The notes below the pieces were generated by a model. It made no database searches and was not told where the DNA came from. It worked only from the letters and a program-made list of their open reading frames with translations. DNA of 61,969 bases from an uncultured Patescibacteria group bacterium (GTDB lineage Bacteria; Patescibacteriota; JACMRA01). The stretch spans positions 1 to 61,969 of the forward strand of contig CALITC010000013.1 in the NCBI GenBank assembly GCA_938041505.1. The letters run 5' to 3'. Shown in pieces: positions 9,152 to 19,400 of this stretch. The first letter of the stretch is position 1. Every line of letters starts with the position of its first letter. A program made the translations under genes and the position numbers.

Positions 9152-9180
9152 TTGACAATAATTCGTTATTTGAGTTTTTA
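9152..9180 (+). promoter_or_regulatory. ftsZ promoter
   Basis: Consensus TTGACA at 9152-9157 is followed 17 bp later by TTTTTA. The predicted transcript starts about 30 nt before the first ATG of ftsZ. The 9002-9151 stretch between the two divergent promoters holds no other signal that I can see. Confidence 0.45.
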
Positions 9181-9217
9181 ATAACCAATCCACCCTTTGG
9201 AAACAACAAACCATCAT

Positions 9218-10657
9218 ATGATACCTAAAAGTATGAAGAACGACTATCCAGCTATTGGAGATTCTTACAACATGAATGTAATTAACTCCAATAAATTCTC
9301 CCCTGCTGCCAAAATTAAAGTAATTGGCGTCGGCGGAGGAGGCTGTAACGCAGTCCGACGCATGATCGAAACCGGTTTAGAAGGTATAGAATTCTGGGCC
9401 ATGAATACTGACTTGCAAGTTCTCAAGCAAATCCACGCGGATGGAATTATCCAGTTAGGAGCCAATATTACCAGAGGTCTTGGAGCAGGAATGAGCTCAG
9501 AAGTTGGACGCCAAGCCGCAGAAGAATCTCTGGCTGAGATTGAGGCTGCTTTAGCAGGAGCTGATATGGTATTTATAACCGCCGGGATGGGTGGTGGAAC
9601 TGGAACAGGAGCTGGACCTGTTGTTGCTGAAGTCGCCAAGAGAATGGGCATTCTTACAGTTGGAGTTGTTACCAAACCTTTTGAATTTGAAGGCCAAAAG
9701 CGTAAACAAATTGCTGACGAAGGAATTGAGAGAATCAAAAGCGATGCTGACGCAGTTATAATTGTACCAAACCAGAGATTACTTCAAATAATCGACAAGA
9801 GAACAAGTGTTTATGAAGCCTTCAAAATTTCAGACGATATTCTCCGTCAAGCAGTTCAAGGTATTTCCGATTTAATTAACTTCCCAGGCGAAATCAACGT
9901 TGACTTTGCCGATGTTCGAGCAATCATGAGCAACGCCGGTACAGCCCTTATGGGTATGGGGCGTGCAAGTGGAAGCAACGAAGATAGGGCCAAACAAGCA
10001 GCTTTAATGGCTATAGACTCTCCACTTCTAGAGCTGAGTATAGAAGGAGCCCACGGTGTTCTCTTCAATGTTCAAGGTGGCAAAAACCTGTCCATGTTTG
10101 AAATCGGAGAAGCAGCAGATGTTATTAATGCGCATGTGGACCCAGAAGCCAAAATAATTTTTGGTACATCGATAGATCCCAACCTACAAGATGAAATTAA
10201 AATTACTGTTGTGGCCACAGGATTCACCAAAGAAAAAGAGGATGGCACAACAGAAGAGTACGGTGGTATAAGCGAACCTTCAAGCAGACCTTCACAAAGC
10301 TATACATCCCCACAATATAGGAATGTAAACATGCCTTACACACCCCCTCGCTTCAAGCAGCATCAGGAAAGACCTACGGCTCAACAAGAAAACCCTACCC
10401 CGACACAACCTCAGCAGTACGAGCAACCTCGGCATCACGAACAACCTCAATATCCAAGACAGCAGCCTAGCCTACCAAGAGCGATGCCAGCACCGCAACA
10501 AGCACCCGCTCCACAACAACATACACCTTCTTATCAGGAAAGCATGCCTCAACGGCAACCAAAACAACCAAATCAATTCGAACAACAATCTCAACTCGAT
10601 GTTCCAGCTTTTATTAGAAAGAAGCTCAACCCAAGCGGAGAACCAAACAAAGATTAA
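9218..10657 (+). CDS. ftsZ: Cell division GTPase FtsZ
   Basis: A tubulin-like GTPase that polymerises into the division ring. The nucleotide-binding [13 protein letters not shown], the tubulin signature [10 protein letters not shown] and the T7 synergy loop NVDFADV are all intact. A roughly 130-residue Gln/Pro-rich linker follows, ending in [11 protein letters not shown], the conserved C-terminal tail that binds membrane tethers. The frame is open from a TTG at 9197. In-frame ATGs lie at 9218, 9233 and 9272; the last has GGAG 11 nt upstream and leads directly into the conserved core, so the true start is uncertain. FtsZ stands alone here, not in a mur/fts cluster, and is followed after 28 nt by an FKBP gene. 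Confidence 0.95.
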   Translation: MIPKSMKNDYPAIGDSYNMNVINSNKFSPAAKIKVIGVGGGGCNAVRRMIETGLEGIEFWAMNTDLQVLKQIHADGIIQLGANITRGLGAGMSSEVGRQAAEESLAEIEAALAGADMVFITAGMGGGTGTGAGPVVAEVAKRMGILTVGVVTKPFEFEGQKRKQIADEGIERIKSDADAVIIVPNQRLLQIIDKRTSVYEAFKISDDILRQAVQGISDLINFPGEINVDFADVRAIMSNAGTALMGMGRASGSNEDRAKQAALMAIDSPLLELSIEGAHGVLFNVQGGKNLSMFEIGEAADVINAHVDPEAKIIFGTSIDPNLQDEIKITVVATGFTKEKEDGTTEEYGGISEPSSRPSQSYTSPQYRNVNMPYTPPRFKQHQERPTAQQENPTPTQPQQYEQPRHHEQPQYPRQQPSLPRAMPAPQQAPAPQQHTPSYQESMPQRQPKQPNQFEQQSQLDVPAFIRKKLNPSGEPNKD

Positions 10658-10685
10658 TTCTATAAGTAAATAAATTACAGGTAAT

Positions 10686-11171
10686 ATGAATACAGATCAA
10701 CAAGTAATTAAGGAAGGTTTCTTGTCTAAGACTCGAAACAAAATTATTCTAATTCTTATAGTAATACTAAGCATATTCGGCTTAATATACTATACAACAT
10801 CAACCAATAATCAAGATACTATGAACCCCTCAATCCAAACTTTAGACAACGGCCTAATTATCGAAGACATTCTCGTAGGCTCAGGTGACGAAATAAAATC
10901 AGGTGACAATATCGAAATGCACTATACAGGTACTTTCGAGAACGGTGAAGTTTTCGACTCCTCTGTGGAACGCAATCAACCCTTCCCGGTTACAATCGGT
11001 GTTGGCCAAGTAATTCCAGGTTGGGATCAAGGTGTGCCCGGAATGAAAGTAGGAGGCAAGCGAAAACTCACCATCCCACCTGCACTAGCTTATGGAGAAC
11101 AAGGAATCCCAGGAGCAATCCCAGGTAATTCAACTCTTATATTCGAAGTAGAAGCGTTAGAGAAAAAATAA
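10686..11171 (+). CDS. Membrane-anchored FKBP-type peptidyl-prolyl isomerase
   Basis: One N-terminal transmembrane helix (residues ~18-38) is followed by a single FKBP domain that catalyses proline isomerisation outside the membrane. Diagnostic stretches are MHYTGTFENGEVFDSS, VIPGWDQGVPGMKVGGKRKL and PPALAYGEQG. It probably assists folding of exported proteins. It follows ftsZ by 28 nt with no promoter between, and ends at a terminator, so ftsZ and this gene likely share a transcript. Confidence 0.9.
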   Translation: MNTDQQVIKEGFLSKTRNKIILILIVILSIFGLIYYTTSTNNQDTMNPSIQTLDNGLIIEDILVGSGDEIKSGDNIEMHYTGTFENGEVFDSSVERNQPFPVTIGVGQVIPGWDQGVPGMKVGGKRKLTIPPALAYGEQGIPGAIPGNSTLIFEVEALEKK

Positions 11172-11189
11172 AAATCTAAAAAGTAAATA

Positions 11190-11217
11190 AATCCCCATAT
11201 GGGGTTATTTTTTTATA
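11190..11217 (+). terminator. Terminator after the ftsZ-FKBP unit
   Basis: CCCC-ATAT-GGGG is extended by AAATAA/TTATTT with one bulge and followed by a T-run. It resembles the terminator at 26862-26892. Confidence 0.7.
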
Positions 11218-11227
11218 AAAATGCTAT

Positions 11228-12385
11228 TTATTTTACTGTTCTCAAAAATTCTAAACCTTCTGGATTTTGTGAAACATACTCCCTCAGTGGTTCAAACCAT
11301 TCAATCAAATTAGAGCTTAAACCATTTTTTAGATCTCCAGGATGCAAATCACCTGCCAAATAAGATCTTTCCAGGTCATCGTAGCTAGCATAACTAATAT
11401 TGCCTCCCCACTCTTCTTTGCGCTCTATCTTAATCACTCTTCCAGCCGGGAAAATCATTTTCCGCGCCCAATCAAGCATTGGATTAAGCTCACGAATCAT
11501 TTCCTCACTTACACCTTCCATCCCAGGTGCAGGACAATAAGCTTTGTTAATCTTTTTCTTAATATCTTCTGGTTGGTCATATACAAATACACAGGTATTT
11601 GGCTTGCTTTTACTCATCTTAGCAACAGCACCGTTTACAGGCTTACCAAGACCATGTAACAAATAGTAATGACTTGCAATTGGCTTAATCTCTTTCTCTC
11701 CGATAATTAATCTATATTTGCTTGGTACTGCGTACGCAACTTCTCGGGTAAGAACATGAGCTTTTCGTTGATCTATACCAGCGCACACAATATGTGTTTG
11801 TAAGAAAAACACATCAGCTGCCTGCATCGCAGGATAGCGCAACGTCCCAAAGCTTACACCCTCACCTTCTTTTTTACCAGTAATTGATACCGATTTCATA
11901 ACCCTGGAAAGGGTGAGTTGTTTGCTTACGTTCATGTCACAATCCCAAAAAAATACTCCATTTTTTAATTGCTTATACTCATTTTCAGCGTAAAGAACTT
12001 CAATCAAGTCCATATTACAACCGACAAGTTTACAGCATTGCATCATCACAGGACCAAAGTACTCTCGCGCAACTCTTCTAATCGATTCAATATCGCCATC
12101 AAGCTTATCGTTTAAGAAAGTATGATAATCTGCTAGCCATATCTTACAAGCAATTCCAGCATCAGTAAAACGCTTGAACTTCAACGCCGCCATGATTCCT
12201 GTACCCAGATGAATCTCTCCACTTATCTCAAAACCTATGTATTGATTGATTACTTGATTAGATTTATTCGCCGCTTCCACTAAGCGATCCACCTCCTTTT
12301 CAAGTGCTTCTCGCTCTCCTGGAATAACCTCCTGGGCATTGAACTCTAACGCTGCAATTATCTGCTCTCTAGAATACTTGATCAT
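11228..12385 (-). CDS. tyrS: Tyrosyl-tRNA synthetase, archaeal/eukaryotic type
   Basis: A class I synthetase that charges tRNA-Tyr. The HIGH-like motif is HLGTG (residues 59-63) within GFEISGEIHLG, and the signature loop is KMSKS (256-260). GIDQRKAH (203-210), KAYCPAPGMEG and LHPGDLKNGL match the archaeal enzyme (compare M. jannaschii GGMEQRKIH, KAYCPAGVVEG, LHPMDLKNAV), not the usual bacterial TyrRS with its S4 domain. At 385 residues it lacks any C-terminal S4-like domain. The ORF extends 18 nt further to a TTG, but the promoter places the start at ATG 12385. Confidence 0.9.
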   Translation of the reverse strand: MIKYSREQIIAALEFNAQEVIPGEREALEKEVDRLVEAANKSNQVINQYIGFEISGEIHLGTGIMAALKFKRFTDAGIACKIWLADYHTFLNDKLDGDIESIRRVAREYFGPVMMQCCKLVGCNMDLIEVLYAENEYKQLKNGVFFWDCDMNVSKQLTLSRVMKSVSITGKKEGEGVSFGTLRYPAMQAADVFFLQTHIVCAGIDQRKAHVLTREVAYAVPSKYRLIIGEKEIKPIASHYYLLHGLGKPVNGAVAKMSKSKPNTCVFVYDQPEDIKKKINKAYCPAPGMEGVSEEMIRELNPMLDWARKMIFPAGRVIKIERKEEWGGNISYASYDDLERSYLAGDLHPGDLKNGLSSNLIEWFEPLREYVSQNPEGLEFLRTVK

Positions 12386-12393
12386 ATCCCTAA

Positions 12394-12422
12394 AAATTAG
12401 CAAAAGATCATTTTTCTGTAAA
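12394..12422 (-). promoter_or_regulatory. tyrS promoter (leaderless)
   Basis: TTTACA, 17 bp, TAATTT, then 8 nt to the ATG at 12385. Confidence 0.55.
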
Positions 12423-12460
12423 GCATGAGAAAGTGAAAGAGGAATTTGTTGACAATAATA

Positions 12461-12490
12461 TTACAATAGACCAAACTTACATCATATATA
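12461..12490 (+). promoter_or_regulatory. Promoter of the 12500 membrane-protein gene
   Basis: TTACAA, 18 bp, TATATA, then 9 nt to the ATG at 12500. It is divergent from the tyrS promoter. Confidence 0.45.
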
Positions 12491-12499
12491 GGCATCTCT

Positions 12500-13228
12500 A
12501 TGGCTACAAATTTTGATTTCAACGAACCAATCACAAACGTGGATCAACCTTTTGAAGAGTTTGTAAAAGAAGCAGAAAAAGATCTCGAGAAATCGAAGAA
12601 AAAATCAAACTCAAAACCAGGTATCAAGAACATTCTTATGTTCATCTTGGCCCTTAATATCATTGGGTTAGGAGTTTTTGGCTTTCTATTGACCAATCGA
12701 GGAGAAAGCGGCCAACCAAATAGAAGTGTTGCAGGGGTTCAAACAACTACTAAGAATCCACAAGTTATCACTGGTAACAACTTTAGCATTGTGAGTAAAA
12801 TCGATGTCCCAAAAGGTTATGTTGTATCAACAGAATCACTTTCCCTTCCCTTTCTCGAAGATAAAGAAGGTGCTGTAAGTCGATATTTAATTGATGATCA
12901 AGTCAACGGTCAGCAGATAAAATCAGGGTTTGAAATGTTCAGTACCGAATACGATAACAAGCTAGACATCAACCAGTTTACAAATAAAGTAAAGAACTAT
13001 CTCGGAGAAGATTACACCCTTGATCCAAAGACTTTCACCTTCGCCAAAAACATACCTGTAAAAAAGATTGTTAGCACTCAAGGTCAAAACAATGTATTCT
13101 ACTATGCGACTGTCACTAGCGATAACTACTACCTAATTAAAGTATTCAATCAAACTTTAGATTTTGATAGCTTAAGTGAATACACAGACTTCATCAACAG
13201 TCTTGAGTCAACCTTGTACTTGAACTAG
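12500..13228 (+). CDS. Single-pass membrane protein of unknown function
   Basis: I do not recognise the family. An acidic then Lys-rich cytoplasmic N-terminus (about 42 residues) precedes one transmembrane helix at ~43-66. A ~175-residue outer domain follows, starting with a low-complexity linker (SVAGVQTTTKNP) and containing mixed alpha/beta sequence ending in YTDFINSLESTLYL. The topology suggests an anchored extracytoplasmic domain. It converges with the next gene, leaving 4 nt between the stops. Confidence 0.75.
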   Translation: MATNFDFNEPITNVDQPFEEFVKEAEKDLEKSKKKSNSKPGIKNILMFILALNIIGLGVFGFLLTNRGESGQPNRSVAGVQTTTKNPQVITGNNFSIVSKIDVPKGYVVSTESLSLPFLEDKEGAVSRYLIDDQVNGQQIKSGFEMFSTEYDNKLDINQFTNKVKNYLGEDYTLDPKTFTFAKNIPVKKIVSTQGQNNVFYYATVTSDNYYLIKVFNQTLDFDSLSEYTDFINSLESTLYLN

Positions 13229-13232
13229 AAAA

Positions 13233-14129
13233 TTATTGAGATAATTTGGTTAAAATATTTCGAATAGCCTTTATATCTTCTTCAACCTTCGCACTTGTGA
13301 GCTCTACTGATAAATCAGGTTCTCCAAGACCTGCATTGTTTTTGAATGTTGCAATAACTTTATCAGGATACCACTCTATTACCAAATCTTGATACATATC
13401 AAACAAACTCATAACGTTTTCCAAATCCGAAGCCTTATTGATACAAGAAATATCTTTATCATCACCAACTATTTGTACTTCTTTATCTCCTATTTTTCGA
13501 GAACTAACTTTCTTCCCTAATATTTGTTCCTGAAAATGAAGGTTCTTACTGATAAGAATAACAGGATTAATGATATTGTTCACTTTACGAATCTCAACTA
13601 TTCCTACACTTTTTAAATATTTTGGCTGGGGTTTAATCGCCGTTGCAACCATAACATCTAAGAAAAATGATCCAACTTTAAATAAATAATCAGAATTACT
13701 ACCCGAAAACAAAAAATTTAAGTCAATTTTAGAAAGCTTGTCTCTCCGAATATTATCTAGCACTAAGCTACTCGGGATTTTTTGGTTTGTTAGAAGTCGT
13801 TCGCCGGTTTCAAACTGGAATTGAAATTCAGTAAATAATACTGATTCGGAATATTGTTTAGCTAATGACCTTGCGTTAGAGTTTATAACAGTGTAACTAA
13901 GCGGATATTTTCTAGTTTCCGAATATACCAGAACAATGATTGCAACAACCGCAATACAAAGTATATTTATATTGCCGGTATTAAGAGATAGTTCACTGTT
14001 GTAAATAATTAGACCTCCTAAAATAATAAAGAAAATTAGAAACGATGGGTTCCAAAATTTTTTAGCTGGTGTTGAATACTTACGCTCTCTCTCGAACACT
14101 GATACAGCTTTATGAACACTTTTAGTCAT
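13233..14129 (-). CDS. Two-helix membrane protein of unknown function
   Basis: Two adjacent transmembrane helices at about residues 27-44 and 50-68 precede a ~230-residue soluble domain that faces the cytoplasm if the basic N-terminus is inside. No family is recognised. The domain contains VQIVGDDKDIS and VIEWYPDKVIATFKN. The ORF begins upstream at a TTG, but a TATACT box ending 6 nt before the ATG at 14129 indicates this start (298 residues). Confidence 0.7.
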   Translation of the reverse strand: MTKSVHKAVSVFERERKYSTPAKKFWNPSFLIFFIILGGLIIYNSELSLNTGNINILCIAVVAIIVLVYSETRKYPLSYTVINSNARSLAKQYSESVLFTEFQFQFETGERLLTNQKIPSSLVLDNIRRDKLSKIDLNFLFSGSNSDYLFKVGSFFLDVMVATAIKPQPKYLKSVGIVEIRKVNNIINPVILISKNLHFQEQILGKKVSSRKIGDKEVQIVGDDKDISCINKASDLENVMSLFDMYQDLVIEWYPDKVIATFKNNAGLGEPDLSVELTSAKVEEDIKAIRNILTKLSQ

Positions 14130-14135
14130 ATCTAA

Positions 14136-14164
14136 AGTATACTGTATTACCAAGACAAATACAA
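14136..14164 (-). promoter_or_regulatory. Promoter of the 14129 gene (leaderless)
   Basis: TTGTAT, 17 bp, TATACT, then 6 nt to the ATG. Confidence 0.5.
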
Positions 14165-14215
14165 ATAAAATATATAGAAATATTTAACAATTAAAGCCCA
14201 TAACCAACTCTTATT

Positions 14216-14905
14216 TTATAACAAATTAAGAACATCATCGAGTTGCTGAGCATTGTTAATCAAATTATCACCAATTCTTGTTCGCCTTAACTCGGTAATA
14301 TACCCCCCGACATTTAAGTCTTTTCCAAGATCATAGAAAAGTGATCTAATATAGGTGCCTTTAGAACAAACAACCTTAGCCTTGCCTCTGTAATGCTGGA
14401 AACCTTCGTATTCAAAAGTTTCTAGATCACTAATCTCGAATTTTTTGATCTCAACTTCACGAGACTTAAGCTTCACCTCTTTACCTTTGCGAGCCAAATC
14501 ATAAGCTCTTTTGCCTTTCACTTTAATTGCCGAATATATCGGAGGTATTTGCTCAATAAATCCTACCTGTTTATTACTTGCTCTAATAATTGAATCAGTT
14601 GTTAGCTGACTAGTATCCATATGATTTTCTGGTTCAAACTCCGCATCATATGTTTTTGTCGTAGCACCAAGAACAAACTCCACTTCATATTCTTTTTCTT
14701 GTGCTTGGTAGTCATTGATTGATTTGGTTTTTTTTCCGCTACATACAATAAGCAATCCTGTCGCCAAAGGATCAAGCGTACCCGCATGACCAAACTTCCG
14801 GTATTTTGATGCACCTTGCATTTTTCTAATGACATCGAATGACGTCCACTCTTTTGGCTTATCTACTAAGAATACTTTTCCATTTTGCAATTCTTCCAGA
14901 GTCAT
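14216..14905 (-). CDS. truB: tRNA pseudouridine-55 synthase TruB
   Basis: It isomerises U55 in the T-loop of tRNAs. The N-terminal VDKPKEWTSFDV and the catalytic motif GHAGTLDPLATGLL, which holds the nucleophilic Asp, are intact. YSAIKVKGKRAYDLARKG and SKGTYIRSLFYDLG follow as in the family. At 229 residues it is short and lacks a PUA domain. It overlaps the end of the DUF1653-like gene by 47 nt and is the last member of the rpsG-led run, so translation is probably coupled. Confidence 0.93.
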   Translation of the reverse strand: MTLEELQNGKVFLVDKPKEWTSFDVIRKMQGASKYRKFGHAGTLDPLATGLLIVCSGKKTKSINDYQAQEKEYEVEFVLGATTKTYDAEFEPENHMDTSQLTTDSIIRASNKQVGFIEQIPPIYSAIKVKGKRAYDLARKGKEVKLKSREVEIKKFEISDLETFEYEGFQHYRGKAKVVCSKGTYIRSLFYDLGKDLNVGGYITELRRTRIGDNLINNAQQLDDVLNLL

Positions 14906-15170
14906 AAATTTGTTCTAATTTTTTAGTATCAACAACTTGCGTAAACCGAGGAACCTCTTTTCCATCTATGGTCTTTGTGCCCATAAATATATTCAAATCT
15001 CGATTAAAAAGTTCGTAATCAGTATCGTACAAAGGGGCATAGATTACTTCCAAATTATCTTCTTCAGTATCAAGACTAAGCCCAATTATAATATAAAGAT
15101 AAGAAAAAAGATCACCCTCTTCATGTTTCATGTGCCAATAAAACTCCCCAACTTTTGGTATCTTAAGCAT
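14859..15170 (-). CDS. DUF1653-like small protein
   Basis: The 103 residues resemble DUF1653: an N-terminal GEFYWHMK, a central APLYDTDYELFNRDLNIFMG and the closing DGKEVPRFTQV, which is the family's most conserved stretch. The molecular role of the family is not established. It starts at ATG 15170, 3 nt after the preceding membrane-protein gene ends, and overlaps truB, within an apparent rpsG operon. Confidence 0.7.
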   Translation of the reverse strand: MLKIPKVGEFYWHMKHEEGDLFSYLYIIIGLSLDTEEDNLEVIYAPLYDTDYELFNRDLNIFMGTKTIDGKEVPRFTQVVDTKKLEQIYDSGRIAKWKSILSR

Positions 15171-15173
15171 ATA

Positions 15174-15707
15174 CTATAATTTTTGTATTTTTTTATAAAA
15201 TAAAATATCTTCAATAATTAAATGCAAGCACCCTATAACAATAGTAGCTATTAGAAAATTATTATAAAAACCAATGGATGAACCATCATTAAAATCCAAT
15301 AAGAGGAAAGCAGTGCCAACCCCTATATACAACAATGGAAGAAGAATCAAACGAATCCATCTTGATGCATACAGCTTAGTCTGCAAATTAACAATTGCAA
15401 AAAAAAGATAATATTTGATATCCGCTAAAAAAGTAATAAACCAAGCGAGATTAATAGTAATAGTATTGAGATTATAAATAAAACTAATACGTGAAGTAGA
15501 GGTGTTATCAATATAATTTAAAAGAATAGATATCAAAACGATAATTATCCACATATATGAAATATTATTTGTAATCACTCCAAGCTTTTTTATTAGATCC
15601 ATACTTTGTATAATAGTTAAAAAATAATTGCTTAATGGAATATTAGATCCAAGTAAGTTAGGTGCAGCAGACCTAAACAAACTCTTTACTAATGCTCCAT
15701 CAAGCAA
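15174..15707 (-). CDS. Multi-pass membrane protein of unknown function
   Basis: About four to five hydrophobic segments are visible (WIIIVLISILLNYI, INLAWFITFLADIKYYLF, LILLPLLYIGVGTAFLLL, NNFLIATIVIGCLHLIIEDI). No family is recognised. The frame opens at a TTG at 15707, right after an in-frame stop. The first ATG is at 15614, preceded by a TATTAT box 7 nt upstream, so the N-terminus is uncertain. It lies 12 nt downstream of rpsG and 3 nt upstream of the DUF1653-like gene. Confidence 0.6.
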   Translation of the reverse strand: MLDGALVKSLFRSAAPNLLGSNIPLSNYFLTIIQSMDLIKKLGVITNNISYMWIIIVLISILLNYIDNTSTSRISFIYNLNTITINLAWFITFLADIKYYLFFAIVNLQTKLYASRWIRLILLPLLYIGVGTAFLLLDFNDGSSIGFYNNFLIATIVIGCLHLIIEDILFYKKIQKL

Positions 15708-15719
15708 TCAAGGTGATTA

Positions 15720-16214
15720 CTATCGACGAACTCCACTTACTCGAGATGCCAAGTGAGCAAATGCCTTATTACCAGCAGCAGTCTGGTGAACAGATGTCCT
15801 CTTCGCAACTGCAGGCCCTTCATTGTTGTAAGATTCTACAAGTACTTGCTTAAGCTTTTGGCTCATGGACTTGCCTTTCATTCCACGTGCTGAATTAGTG
15901 ATCCAAGTCAAACCTAAACGAAGTGCACGAGCTGGGTAAGGCTGCATTGGAACCTGATAGTTAGCTCCACCTACACGAACAGACTTTACCTCAATTTGAG
16001 GAGTGACATTAGCTACGGCAGTATCTAGTAAGTCGAGAGGAGTAATTTCAAGTTGTTCAGAACCTTCTTTGAGAGCCTCTTCTACAATCTTTGTTGCTTT
16101 AGTCTTCTTACCATCCCACATAATGCGATTAACTAAACGCGTTACAAGTTCGCTATGGAAAGTCTTATCTGGCAAAATTGGGGGTCGTTTCAAAACTCTT
16201 TTTCGTCGTGACAT
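15720..16214 (-). CDS. rpsG: 30S ribosomal protein S7
   Basis: S7 nucleates assembly of the 16S rRNA 3' domain. The N-terminal MSRRKRVLKRP-x-LPD, LVTRLVNRIMWDGKK, TPQIEVKSVRVGGANYQVP and LRLGLTWI match the family, and 164 residues is close to the usual length. The usual neighbours rpsL and fusA are absent. Instead it heads an operon of two uncharacterised genes and truB. Its promoter leaves a leader of about 30 nt. Confidence 0.96.
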   Translation of the reverse strand: MSRRKRVLKRPPILPDKTFHSELVTRLVNRIMWDGKKTKATKIVEEALKEGSEQLEITPLDLLDTAVANVTPQIEVKSVRVGGANYQVPMQPYPARALRLGLTWITNSARGMKGKSMSQKLKQVLVESYNNEGPAVAKRTSVHQTAAGNKAFAHLASRVSGVRR

Positions 16215-16249
16215 ATATAATGAATAATTTATGGTCGTGTTTATAATTT

Positions 16250-16278
16250 AAAATGCACAATTTTCAGCATCTTGTCAA
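16250..16278 (-). promoter_or_regulatory. rpsG promoter
   Basis: Consensus TTGACA with CATTTT 17 bp downstream on the minus strand, about 35 nt before the rpsG start. Confidence 0.5.
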
Positions 16279-16433
16279 GAGCTTTGCAGTAATTACGCGA
16301 AAAGTTTCGATCAAATCATACAGGGTTTAGAATATCTAAAAAAATTCATTTTCATTTTGTTAAACTTATTGGCTATTTCTAATTCAAACACCTTACTTAC
16401 CTCCGTAAATTAGAAACATCTACAGCTTAATAT

Positions 16434-16459
16434 AAAAAAACCCCGAGATAATCCCAGGG
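16434..16459 (-). terminator. Terminator of the 1,401-residue RCC1 gene
   Basis: The minus strand reads CCCTGGGA, a 3-nt loop, TCTCGGGG, then seven T. The 8-bp stem includes G-T pairs. Confidence 0.8.
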
Positions 16460-16483
16460 AAGTTTTTAATTAAGCCTAGAGGC

Positions 16484-19400
16484 CTATTCGTCTTTATTCA
16501 CAATTTTTGGAGTAACACTCTTTCTTCTTAAACTAACTGTGTATATGGTGAATAGAGCTCCAATTCCGAGTAATAAGCCAGTCATGACCATACCTCCAGT
16601 TCTAGGTAAAGTAACACCTCCAATAGAGTTATTGCTACTATCACTATTATTATCACTATTGTTATTAGAAGCATTTGCTCTAGAAGTAGCGTTGTCAGAA
16701 GGATCTAATGGATCAGTACCATCTGCAATTTCTGTAGCATTATCGAAGCCATCTGCATCAAAATCTTCCAGATTATCATTTGTATCATTACCAGCATCGT
16801 TAGCTACAGTACCAGCACTATCTGAGTCTGCAATATTTGGATCTGTTCGAGTCTCAAATATTTCATCTGCATCGTTCAAGCCATCGCTATCTGAGTCAGC
16901 AGAGTTTGGATCAGTACCGTAGAGAAGTTCTTCAGCATTAGACAAACCATCATCGTCAGGATCGCCGTCGGCACCATTATCGTTAGTCGAATCATCTACA
17001 TCAAATCCGTGTTCGTTTTCCCAACTATCTGGCAAACCATCTCCGTCAGTATCAGTTGTATCATCTATCAAGAATGAGGTTTCACCTGTATCAATAAAGT
17101 TCCCTGATAGCGTCTGTACTGCTATATCTGAAGTATTGAGATTATTATCCGCATCGTAAGCTATTCTAATTGGGTATTCACCAGCTGCAGTATCTACAGT
17201 CGCAACATTTGTACAAGTAACTAAATCTCCAGTACCCTCAACACACGCTGTAGGAGAAGCATTAGCCATATCAATATTACCAACAGTCACAATAAATCTT
17301 GCATCAGTGGAATCTGGCAATATTATAGAAGCCGGTAAGACAAACTGACACGTAGTATCAACACCAACAAACACTGTTTGACAACTTACTAACAAATTTG
17401 GGATATCTTCGTCTTGCAAAACGGTGAATGGAATAGAGTTGATGTCGTGTGGGTCGCTTCCAGCATTGATTTCGTCAATTGTGATGTATCCATCACCATC
17501 AAAATCTTCTTCTCCATCATTTGTTCCGTTATTAGCTTCATCTGCAGTTGTGAAAGTTGAGTTAGAATCGCTTTCGTCAGGATCGGTTAGCACAATGTTC
17601 ACCTCGTCAGCATCACTTAACCCATCTCCATCAGAGTCAACACTATATGGATTAGATCCAGCAGCTTCTTCTTGGCTATTATTCAAGCCATCTCCATCAG
17701 AATCTTCGTCCCCATCTAACGTACCATCACTATTACTATCATCTTGAAACGGATTAGTGAAGGAAACATACAACTCAAAAAAGTTACTTAAGCCATCACT
17801 ATCATAATCTTCCATTCCATCATCAGTTCCATCACCTGCCTCATCAGCAGTTGTAATTACAGAATCAGAATCTGCAATATTTGGATTAGTTTGCAAAATC
17901 CTAATTTCATCTTGAGTCCTTATTGCGTCATCATCATAGTCTTCATCTCCATCGTTTTGAGTGTTTAGAGATTCATCAATCGGTGTATTTGGATTATCTG
18001 AGTTTGCATCAAATGGATCTGTACCTGTAATAGTTAATTCTTCAAAGTTTGTAAGGCCGTCATTATCAGTATCATTATTGATATCAAAGACAGTTGCATC
18101 TTCGCCAGTATCAATCTTATTTCCACCAGAAATTTGGGCGAATACATCCTGAGAACCATCTTCTGGAGTAACTGGTATACCTGTACAAGTTGCTAAGCCA
18201 GCTGTGTCAACCACACATGATCCACCAGGTGTAGCATTACCAATAGCCATCAAGAAATTAGAAGGTAAAACCTTATTGGCTGGCACATTAAATGTACAAC
18301 TAGCCGTTTGATTCGAAATTGAATCTTCACAAACCACATTCAAACCTGGGATATCTGACTCAAGAACAACCTCTGCAATATCACCTTTGATATATCTTGG
18401 TGTGACATCAGTAACATTCGAAACATTATCAAATTCATAATAATCAGCAGACGCTCCTGTAACACCGAATAAGCTATCGTTCAAAAATAGCAATCTATAC
18501 AAATCTCCATTAGTATCTATCGCGCTCTTTTCAGTAATTTTTGTAATATCACTAAGACCGTTTATCACTTCAGGAGTACAGATAGGATTTGTAGTATGAT
18601 TTGTTCCCCATCTTACAACAGTATTATCGGTTTTCAATGCGTAAGCATCACCCCCAACATTCAAAGCCTGGATACCTGTTGCTCCCGCAGTAAAAATTGG
18701 CTCACTTGCTGTGTCAACCCCTATTCCCAAGGAACAATTAGAGTTTGCACCTGCACTATAAATTGTACGGTTACCTCCATCATCTCGTAGAATGTGAGTC
18801 ATTCTGTCGTTTCTAACACTGATATCTAAAACATCAGTATACGGTAATTCAATTGGAGTCTCTACCGCACTGTCACTTGCATTAAAATTAGCGCTAAAAG
18901 CAGGATCATTTGGATCTACACCAGATGAACCAAATGCATTCCAACCCCAATAATATGCTTTTCCAGTATCAGTATCTAATGCCATATGAGAGATTTCATG
19001 ATTAGAAATTTTATCAATGGCAATACTATTTGAACTGAAATAGGTTACTTCACAAAAATGCTCACAATCCGCGACACCTCCAGGACCATTACCTAATGCT
19101 CCTTGATTATCAATTCCTGCAACCCAGACAGAACCATCATTTTTAAGGATTGAGGTTGTTCTTCCACTAGAAGACACTTGTTTTACATCACCAACCCTAG
19201 TTGTGTTACTTGCATCAGTGTATACTGGTCTTGGTGTAAAGTTAGCCTCTCTATCTCCTTGACCAAGTCCGCCCCATACATTTTCACCCCAAGATAACAG
19301 CTCATCATTTTGAGTAATACAGAAGTTGTTTACTCCACCATGCAAGAATTTACAATCGCTAAGAGCTGCTCCAACCTCTTCGTAATTGATAAGTCCAGTG

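Noticed and set aside
9265-9738. 157-codon ORF antisense to ftsZ
   Set aside because: It is a mirror of the highly conserved FtsZ coding frame. Its sequence has no family features and no promoter or ribosome-binding site.
16700-17800. Regularly spaced similar segments resembling a CRISPR array
   Set aside because: The repeats are degenerate TSP3 codons (DSDGDG) at variable spacing inside an ORF. They are not identical direct repeats with unique spacers.
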